In this document: positions 58,588-64,000 of the stretch, one piece after another
Layout of the letters: each line of letters begins with the position of its first letter
How positions within the stretch are numbered: the stretch's first letter is position 1
Source: Streptomyces filamentosus
GTDB taxonomy: Bacteria > Actinomycetota > Actinomycetes > Streptomycetales > Streptomycetaceae
Direction: 5' to 3'
Assembly: GCF_014654895.1 (NCBI RefSeq)
Contig: NZ_BNBE01000001.1
Span: 744,001 to 808,000 of the forward strand
DNA: 64,000 nt
Position numbers and translations under genes: made by a program
Notes under the pieces: model-generated
Database searches by the model: none
The model's input: the letters and a program-made list of their open reading frames with translations, nothing else
What the model was told of the DNA's origin: nothing

Positions 58588-58620
58588 GGGGTCCGCACCG
58601 AGCGGTTCGGTGCGGACCCC
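58588..58620. terminator. Terminator between sepH and sulfurtransferase
   Basis: GGGGTCCGCACCGA (58588-58601) pairs perfectly over 14 bp with 58607-58620 around a 5-base loop, between convergent genes. Confidence 0.85.
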
Positions 58621-58645
58621 GTGCGCGGGTCCCTCCAAGCGGGTC

Positions 58646-59473
58646 CTACTGCGGGTCGGGGCCCGTGGCGACCGGGCGGGACGGGTCCGAGGACCACTCC
58701 GACCAGGAGCCCGCGTAGAGGGCCGCCGGGATGCCGTCGAGCTCCAGGGCCAGCACCTCGTGGGCGCCGGAGACGCCCGAGCCGCAGTACACGCCGACCT
58801 CCGCCGCCTCCGTCGCGCCCAGCGCGGCGAAGCGGCCCCGGAGTGCGTCGGCAGCGAGGAAGAGCCCGCCGTCCGTGACGTTCTCCGTCGTCGGGGCCGA
58901 GTGGGCGCCCGGGATGTGGCCGCCGACCCGGTCGATGGGCTCCACGTCGCCCCGGTAGCGCTCGGCCGCCCGCGCGTCCAGGAGCAGCCCCGAGCGGGCC
59001 AGGGCCGCCGCCTCGTCCGCGTCGAGCAGCCGCAGCCCGCCCGGCTTCGGCACGAAGTCGCCCGGCTCCGGCTCCGGGACCTCCGTCGACAGCTCCCCCG
59101 GCCAGGCCGCCAGGCCGCCGTCGAGCACCCGCACGTCCTGGTGGCCCGTCCAGCGCAGCAGCCACCAGGCGCGGGCCGCGCCCCAGCCGAGCCCGCCGTC
59201 GTAGACCACCACGGGGCGGTCGGCGCGCACCCCGGCCCGGCGCATCGCCGCGCCGAAGGACTCGGGGTCGGGCAGCGGGTGCCGGCCGCCCTCCCCGGGC
59301 GGTCCGGCCAGTTCGGCGTCGAGGTCCACGTAGACCGCGCCGGGCAGGTGCCCGGCCTCGTACGCGGGACGTCCGGGCGGGCCCCCGAGGGTCCAGCGCA
59401 CGTCCAGGAGGACCGGCGGGCGGGCTCCCGCCGACTCGCTCGCGAGTTCGCTTGCGGAGATGATGGGCTTCAT
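58646..59473 (-). CDS. Rhodanese-type sulfurtransferase
   Basis: 275 residues from the ATG at 59473 with GAGG upstream. It has two rhodanese domains. The first (VLLDVRWTLGG, GHLPGAVYVDLDAEL) is non-catalytic and the second carries the active-site Cys in VYCGSGVSG. The loop CGSGVS is closer to the 3-mercaptopyruvate type than to the CRKGVT of thiosulfate sulfurtransferase. It moves sulfane sulfur to cyanide or thiols. It is a single gene, convergent with sepH and divergent from the glyoxalase-fold gene. Confidence 0.92.
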   Translation of the reverse strand: MKPIISASELASESAGARPPVLLDVRWTLGGPPGRPAYEAGHLPGAVYVDLDAELAGPPGEGGRHPLPDPESFGAAMRRAGVRADRPVVVYDGGLGWGAARAWWLLRWTGHQDVRVLDGGLAAWPGELSTEVPEPEPGDFVPKPGGLRLLDADEAAALARSGLLLDARAAERYRGDVEPIDRVGGHIPGAHSAPTTENVTDGGLFLAADALRGRFAALGATEAAEVGVYCGSGVSGAHEVLALELDGIPAALYAGSWSEWSSDPSRPVATGPDPQ

Positions 59474-59629
59474 GGGGTCATCCTCGCGCAGCCGCGGCGC
59501 GCGCGGGGACGGACCCGGCGTCCTCCCGGAGGATCGCGCCAGGCCGGGCGCGGCCGGGGCGCGCCGTGCGCGGCCCGGCACCAGCGCCGGCCGGGCACGG
59601 TCACGACCAGGGCCGAGGAGAGAGTGACC

Positions 59630-60403
59630 ATGACCGAGGCGGCTCGGAGCGGCCCGGGGACACCCTGCTGGGTGAGTCTGATGGTGCACGGGATCGACGC
59701 GACGCGGGAGTTCTACCAGGCGCTCTTCGGCTGGGACTTCGTCCCCGGGCCGCAGCAGCTCGGCCCGTACGTACGGGCGCTGCTGGGCGGCCGGGAGGTG
59801 GCGGGCATCGGCCAGCTGCCCCCGGACCGGCACCTGGACACCGCCTGGACCACCTATCTCGCCGTGGCGGACGCCGACGAGACCGCGGAGACCGTGCGCT
59901 GCTGCGGCGGCACGGTGGCGGTGGGCCCGCTGGACGCGGGCGAGGCCGGCCGGATGGCGATCTGCTCCGACCCGACGGGGGCCGTCTTCGGCATCTGGCA
60001 GGCGGAGGCCCACCACGGCACCGCGCTCGCCGGACCGGCCGGCACGCCGGTGTGGAACGAGCTGCTGACCTACGAGACGGCCGCCGTCGGCAAGTTCTAC
60101 CGGTCGGTCTTCGGGTACGAGGTCGAGCCGGTGGTCTCGACCGACTTCGACTACGCCACCCTGCACGTGGCGGGACGCCCGGTCGCCTCGCTGCACGGGG
60201 TGGGCGACGCGCTGGCCCGGGACCGGGGGCCGCACTGGATGACGTACTTCGAGGTCGACGACGCGGACGCGGCGGCCCGGCTGGTGACGGAGCTCGGCGG
60301 GCGGGTGCTGCGCCCGCCGCGGGACGGCACGGCGGGGCGGCTCGTCCTGGTCGCGGACCCGGAGGGCGCGGTGTTCACCCTCGTGAGGTCGCACGGCCGT
60401 TGA
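59630..60403 (+). CDS. Glyoxalase/VOC-fold protein, two domains
   Basis: 257 residues from the ATG at 59630; a GTG two codons earlier is possible. It has two vicinal-oxygen-chelate repeats, one per half (CWVSLMVHGIDATREFYQAL and WNELLTYETAAVGKFYRSVF). Each ends in a conserved DPTGAVFGIWQ or DPEGAVFTLV segment. Such two-domain proteins often bind hydroxylated or antibiotic-like ligands and may have no metal chemistry. Function unknown; resistance or signalling roles are known for relatives. Convergent with the polysialyltransferase-like gene. Confidence 0.9.
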   Translation: MTEAARSGPGTPCWVSLMVHGIDATREFYQALFGWDFVPGPQQLGPYVRALLGGREVAGIGQLPPDRHLDTAWTTYLAVADADETAETVRCCGGTVAVGPLDAGEAGRMAICSDPTGAVFGIWQAEAHHGTALAGPAGTPVWNELLTYETAAVGKFYRSVFGYEVEPVVSTDFDYATLHVAGRPVASLHGVGDALARDRGPHWMTYFEVDDADAAARLVTELGGRVLRPPRDGTAGRLVLVADPEGAVFTLVRSHGR

Positions 60404-60445
60404 CGGCCGCCGCTCCCCCGCCCCCCGTTCTCCCCCTGCCCGTCT

Positions 60446-61792
60446 CTAGCGGCGGCCCCTGACCAGGCTCCGGCGCTGCCGCGCGGGGGCCGCGGCGGGC
60501 TCGCCGCCGGGGAGGCCCAGCTGGGTCAGCCGGAGGGCGCCGAAGTGGTGGGCGACCGCCGGGTCGGCGTGGTGGGCCGCCAGGTACAGCTCGGTCTCGG
60601 CCCGCAGCTCCGGGTGGGCCTTGTGCCGCATGCAGTAGCCGACCGCCCGCACCAGCGGGGCCAGGGAGGCCGGGGCCGGGCCGGGGACGGCGGGCTCCCC
60701 GCCCTCCTCCAGGCCGGGGACGAGGTGGTCGACCACGGTCAGCGGGATCCGGTTGCTGTTCTCGAAGGGCGTCAGCCGCTCCAGGAGTTCGGCGGTGCCG
60801 ACCCGGGCGACGGGGATGCCGTAGTAGACGGCGGCGGTGAGCATCGCCGTGGAGAAGCAGCCGACGACGAGGCGCAGCGCGCACCGCTCGTAGAAGGTCT
60901 CGGCGAGCAGCGGCACGTCGAGGACGGTGAGCCGGACCCCGGCCTCCTCGGCGGCCTCCCGCAGGGCGGTCGAGTAGCCGGCGGGGGCGGTCGGGTGCGG
61001 TTTGAAGACGATCGAGGAGTGGCCCCGGGCGGCGGCGCCGCGGAGCATCCGCACGTGGAGTTCCTCCTCCTCCTCGACGGTGAGGAGGCCGAGCGCGGCG
61101 AGGTACTGACCGAGGAGCAGCGCGGTGGGCTGGGCGGCCACGGCCTCGGCGACCGCCGGGTCGGCGTCCGCGTCCGCGGCGATCTCGGCGAGGACGGCGC
61201 GGAAGGCGTCGTCGGGCACGAGCGCGGACGGGGTGCCGTACTCGGTGAGGAGCATCGGGGTGAGGCCCGGCACCAGGTCGAGGTGGAGGAGCCGGCGGAT
61301 GCGGCAGGCGAGGGACTGGGCGACGTCGGTGCGGGTGGGGCCGTAGCTCATCAGTCCGTCGGCGTACACCTCGACGGAGCTCTCCGGGAAGCAGGCGCCG
61401 AGCGCCTTCGCCGGGTTGACCTGGATGGACTCCACGACCAGTTCGACGCGGGCGGTGCCCAGGTCCCAGGCGGTGCGCAGCACGCGCTGCCAGAGCGGGG
61501 TCTCCTCGGGGCGCGGCGCCCAGGCGGCGGGGTGGTACGGGTGGATCGTCTCGTTCCAGTCGAGGACGCCGTCGAAGCGGGCCGCGATCCGGTCGTAGCC
61601 GGTCATGCTCTCCAGGCGGAGCGCCGTCTCGGGGATCTCGGCGTTGTGCGAGAGCAGCAGGAGGCGGCGGGCCTCGCCGGGGGCGCCGTACAGGCCGGCG
61701 TCGACGGCGGCGGCGACGGTCGCGGCGCCGTAGAGGGTGGAGACCTGGAAGATCTGGACCGGGCGGGGGCCGGTGGCCGTGTCGGTGGTCAT
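60446..61792 (-). CDS. Polysialyltransferase-like protein
   Basis: 448 residues from the ATG at 61792. The segment pattern resembles the alpha-2,8-polysialyltransferase (POLYST) family: IFQVSTLYGAATVAAAVDAG at the start, VEVYADGLMSYGPTR, SIVFKPHPTAPAG and VVGCFSTAMLTAAVYYGIPVAR. The HP pair and the S/T-rich phosphate-binding stretch are those expected for CMP-sugar transfer. No membrane segment. It begins 2 bp after the family 2 glycosyltransferase gene. It probably adds an acidic sugar to a surface glycan; the actual sugar is unknown. Confidence 0.85.
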   Translation of the reverse strand: MTTDTATGPRPVQIFQVSTLYGAATVAAAVDAGLYGAPGEARRLLLLSHNAEIPETALRLESMTGYDRIAARFDGVLDWNETIHPYHPAAWAPRPEETPLWQRVLRTAWDLGTARVELVVESIQVNPAKALGACFPESSVEVYADGLMSYGPTRTDVAQSLACRIRRLLHLDLVPGLTPMLLTEYGTPSALVPDDAFRAVLAEIAADADADPAVAEAVAAQPTALLLGQYLAALGLLTVEEEEELHVRMLRGAAARGHSSIVFKPHPTAPAGYSTALREAAEEAGVRLTVLDVPLLAETFYERCALRLVVGCFSTAMLTAAVYYGIPVARVGTAELLERLTPFENSNRIPLTVVDHLVPGLEEGGEPAVPGPAPASLAPLVRAVGYCMRHKAHPELRAETELYLAAHHADPAVAHHFGALRLTQLGLPGGEPAAAPARQRRSLVRGRR

Positions 61793-61794
61793 GG

Positions 61795-62760
61795 TCAGCG
61801 GGTCCTTCCGGTCTCGCGCAGGCTCCGCAGGAGGGTGGCGCGGGGGGTGTCCATGGTGGCGAGGGTCTCTTCGAGGACGTCCTGCGGCATGCGGTGCAGG
61901 GCGTCGGCGACGTCGGCGCGGAGCCGTTCGGCGACCTCGGGCTCGTACTTCCCGGCCTTGTTCACGTGGAAGGCGATCATGGCGCAGTAGGTGCGGACGG
62001 CCTTGGGCAGGAAGCGGTCGGCGTCGCGGTCCCGGGAGACCTCCTCCAGGAGGAGGTCGTAGGAGGGGATGAAGTCGAGCTGGCGGTTGTCGCTGATCTG
62101 GGTGAGCGAGGTGGTGACGCCGCGCCGGTAGAAGACGCCGTGCAGGGAGAGGGCGGCGTAGGTGCGGGCCCTGAGGTGGAGGCGCCAGACCCAGAGCCGG
62201 TCCTCGGCGGTGCGCAGCTTGGTCTCGAAGCGGGACGCGCCGTCCTCGAAGAGGGTGCGGCCGTAGACGCCGAAGGGGACGAAGGGGTAGTCGACCATCG
62301 TGATCATGCTGGCCGGGGCGATGCCGTCGCGGGGGTCCATGACGGCGTCGCGGACCTTGGCGGGGGCGTACTTGACGTTCCGCTTGCGGCCCTCGGCGAG
62401 GACGTGGTCGGTGCGGGCGAAGTCGACGCCGAGGCGCTCCGTGCCGTCGACGGCGGCGCGGAGGTGGCCGGGGGCGTACCAGTCGTCGCCGTCGAGGAAG
62501 GTGACGTAGTCGCCGGTGGAGGCGTCGATGCCGGTGTTGCGGGCCTGGGCGACGCCGAGGTTGGTCTCGTGGCGGATGACCCGGGCGTTCGGGACGCGGT
62601 CCTTCCAGCGGTCGAGGACGTCCGGGGTCTCGTCGGTGGAGCAGTCGTCGATCAGCAGGAACTCGAAGTCCGGGTCCGCGTTGTGGGCGAGGCTGCGCAT
62701 GGTGTCGGGGGCGTACGGCCCGACGTTGTGGAAGGGGACGACGACGGAGAGTTTGGGCAC
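61795..62760 (-). CDS. Family 2 glycosyltransferase
   Basis: 321 residues if the GTG at 62760 (VPKLSVVVPFHNVGPY) is used; a GTG five codons earlier exists. The GT-A fold is clear: VVVPFHN, LLIDDCSTD, the metal-binding FLDGDDW, and a C-terminal helical part. It transfers a sugar from a nucleotide sugar to an acceptor at the membrane face. It is packed between the YfhO-like gene and the polysialyltransferase-like gene, with gaps of 63 and 2 bp, so the three form a surface-glycan or teichoic-acid-modifying operon. Confidence 0.92.
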   Translation of the reverse strand: MPKLSVVVPFHNVGPYAPDTMRSLAHNADPDFEFLLIDDCSTDETPDVLDRWKDRVPNARVIRHETNLGVAQARNTGIDASTGDYVTFLDGDDWYAPGHLRAAVDGTERLGVDFARTDHVLAEGRKRNVKYAPAKVRDAVMDPRDGIAPASMITMVDYPFVPFGVYGRTLFEDGASRFETKLRTAEDRLWVWRLHLRARTYAALSLHGVFYRRGVTTSLTQISDNRQLDFIPSYDLLLEEVSRDRDADRFLPKAVRTYCAMIAFHVNKAGKYEPEVAERLRADVADALHRMPQDVLEETLATMDTPRATLLRSLRETGRTR

Positions 62761-62823
62761 GCGGAGAATCCCCACACTGGATCGGAGGCGGACACGGATG
62801 GAATCGGGGGTGTCTTCCGGCTG

Positions 62824-64000
62824 TCAGGCGCCGGTACGGCGGGCAGCGTAATCGGCGTCCCGGCCGCTCGAACGAGCCTCGCGTGGACGGTCGGTGAACT
62901 CTTGCCGTCCCTCGGGCGAAGCCCCGGCGGGCCGCCCGGCACGGCGCCGGGCGAGGAGCGCGGTGGCGAGCAGGGCGAGCAGCGCGGCGGCCCCGGCGGC
63001 GGCGCCGAGCCGGACGCCGGGGGGCCGGTAGGAGCAGCTCACGCGGGTCGCGCGGCCGTCGAGGGGGACGGCGATCAGGCCCCGGTGGGAGCGGGCGGAG
63101 ACGGGGGCGGCGGCGCCCGCGGCGCACCGCCAGCCGGTGGTGCGGGGGACGGCGACGACGGCGGTTCCGGTGCTGCCGGGCGGGAGTTCGGCGGTGAGGG
63201 TGTGGCCGGTGGCGGTGACGCGGGTGGCGCCGGTGGCGGTGAGCCGGGCGACGGCGGCGGCGAGCCGGGCGCGGTCGAGGCAGCCGACGGGCCGGTCGGG
63301 CAGCGTGAGGCCCTTCTCGGGGACCAGGTCGATCCGGATCCGGCCGTCGGCGGGGACGGTGCCGAGGGTGGCCATCGCGGCGCGGACGGCGGGCGGCCGG
63401 CCGTCGTAGTCGACGGGGGCGGCGCCGGCGAGGGCGGCGGTGCCGTGGTACTCGGGCGCCCAGAACCAGAGCGCGGTGCCGGCCGGGCAGCGGGCGGTCA
63501 GGGTGGTGCCGGTGCGGCGGACGGCGGGCTGCGCGTAGACGGCGGCGCCGAGGAGGAGTTCCTGGTTGCGGAAGGCCGAGTCGGCCGGGTCGACGGCGCC
63601 GGGCCCGCCGGGGCGGACGGTGACGAGCGGGGGCACGGGGGTGCGGGCGGTGGTCGCGGTGCCGCGGGGCGCGGCGTCCTGGCGCACCGGTTCGGTGGCC
63701 TCGGAACGGACCCGGGCGCCGATGGAGAAGATCGCGTCGGTCACCGGGTTGTCGAGGGTCTCGGGGTGGCGGCCCTTGGCGTAGTGGCCGAAGCCCAGGG
63801 AGTCGAGGGTGCGGGAGGTGTTCTCGGTGGTGAGGCTGGAGTAGGCGTCGGCGCCCTCGCCGCCGAGCAGCAGCGGTTCGTTGCCGCCGGGCAGCGGGCC
63901 GGGGTCGGTGCGGTACGCGGGCCACGCGTCGGCGCGGGCCGTCTCGGCGCCCACCGCCCGCTGCCACTCCCCGATCCGGGGCGCCCAGGCGACCTCGGCG
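62824..64000 (-). CDS. YfhO-like membrane protein, 5' end missing
   Basis: The frame is open to the right edge, so only the last 392 residues are seen. They include the extracytoplasmic region (LLLGGEGADAYSSLTTENTS, GHYAKGRHPETLDNPVTDAI) and one C-terminal membrane segment (LGAAAGAAALLALLATALLA), followed by a basic tail. This matches the end of YfhO-type GT-C proteins, which glycosylate lipoteichoic acids or other surface polymers using lipid-linked sugars. It is the first visible gene of the operon with the glycosyltransferase and the polysialyltransferase-like gene. The start and N-terminal membrane helices lie outside. Confidence 0.82.
   Translation of the reverse strand, partial: AEVAWAPRIGEWQRAVGAETARADAWPAYRTDPGPLPGGNEPLLLGGEGADAYSSLTTENTSRTLDSLGFGHYAKGRHPETLDNPVTDAIFSIGARVRSEATEPVRQDAAPRGTATTARTPVPPLVTVRPGGPGAVDPADSAFRNQELLLGAAVYAQPAVRRTGTTLTARCPAGTALWFWAPEYHGTAALAGAAPVDYDGRPPAVRAAMATLGTVPADGRIRIDLVPEKGLTLPDRPVGCLDRARLAAAVARLTATGATRVTATGHTLTAELPPGSTGTAVVAVPRTTGWRCAAGAAAPVSARSHRGLIAVPLDGRATRVSCSYRPPGVRLGAAAGAAALLALLATALLARRRAGRPAGASPEGRQEFTDRPREARSSGRDADYAARRTGA

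Noticed and set aside
1..64000. CRISPR arrays, tRNA or rRNA genes.
   Set aside because: No regularly spaced direct repeats with unique spacers and no cloverleaf or rRNA-like sequence were seen. The 29-bp repeat at 38962-39070 is contiguous, without spacers.

Overview
The window is high-GC actinobacterial chromosome, almost certainly Streptomyces. The support is pervasive third-position G/C, GTG and TTG starts, and core gene order: sepH, a ferrochelatase, suhB, cutRS, DUF4193, DUF3093, dut, kdpDE, an OB-fold gene, DUF3159, a TrkA pair, a KimA-like permease and an RNA methyltransferase. From memory, the methyltransferase-to-dut part of this order is also seen in Mycobacterium tuberculosis around ceoB/ceoC. 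No rRNA, tRNA or CRISPR array was seen.

Layout. (a) 1-3.5 kb: the end of a SagB-type peptide dehydrogenase (azole-peptide chemistry) and a convergent NarL-type sensor/regulator pair. (b) 3.9-16 kb: a beta-mannan cluster. A secreted GH5 mannanase cuts mannan, a lipoprotein with two permeases imports oligosaccharides (no ATPase gene here, so a shared one such as MsiK is inferred), a GH2 beta-mannosidase releases mannose, and a ROK kinase and phosphomannose isomerase feed it to glycolysis. Two paralogous LacI regulators and two operator-like motif classes (GACAACGTTGTC and TGAACCGGT) accompany it. (c) 16.1-17.8 kb: a small membrane protein and a quinone-oxidoreductase-like MDR enzyme.

(d) 18.1-33.85 kb: a variable island between copies of the 3' end of the RNA methyltransferase gene. 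The intact gene is at 33848-35176 and orphan 3' ends lie at 18173-18243 and 23534-23596. The left segment carries a TetR regulator with a detoxification-like operon (SDR, aldo/keto reductase, MDR, alpha/beta hydrolase). The right segment carries a 2439-residue multi-LamG protein without signal peptide and a secreted three-repeat cysteine protein. IS1380-like and IS5-like transposase remnants lie in the gaps, but no integrase.

(e) 33.8-43.6 kb: a potassium-homeostasis block (KimA-like permease, two RCK proteins, DUF3159, OB-fold, KdpE/KdpD) without kdpFABC. (f) 43.6-59.5 kb: housekeeping genes including an ABC ATPase, DUF3710, dut, a thioesterase, DUF3093, DUF4193, cutRS, suhB, ferrochelatase, an MFS exporter, a sugar-lactone oxidase, sepH and a sulfurtransferase. 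(g) 59.6-64 kb: a glyoxalase-fold protein, then a surface-glycan operon (YfhO-like protein, family 2 glycosyltransferase, polysialyltransferase-like protein) that runs off the right edge.

The most interesting features are the integrase-less accretion at the methyltransferase 3' end, the giant LamG protein inside it, and the two-operator mannan regulon with intragenic operator copies.
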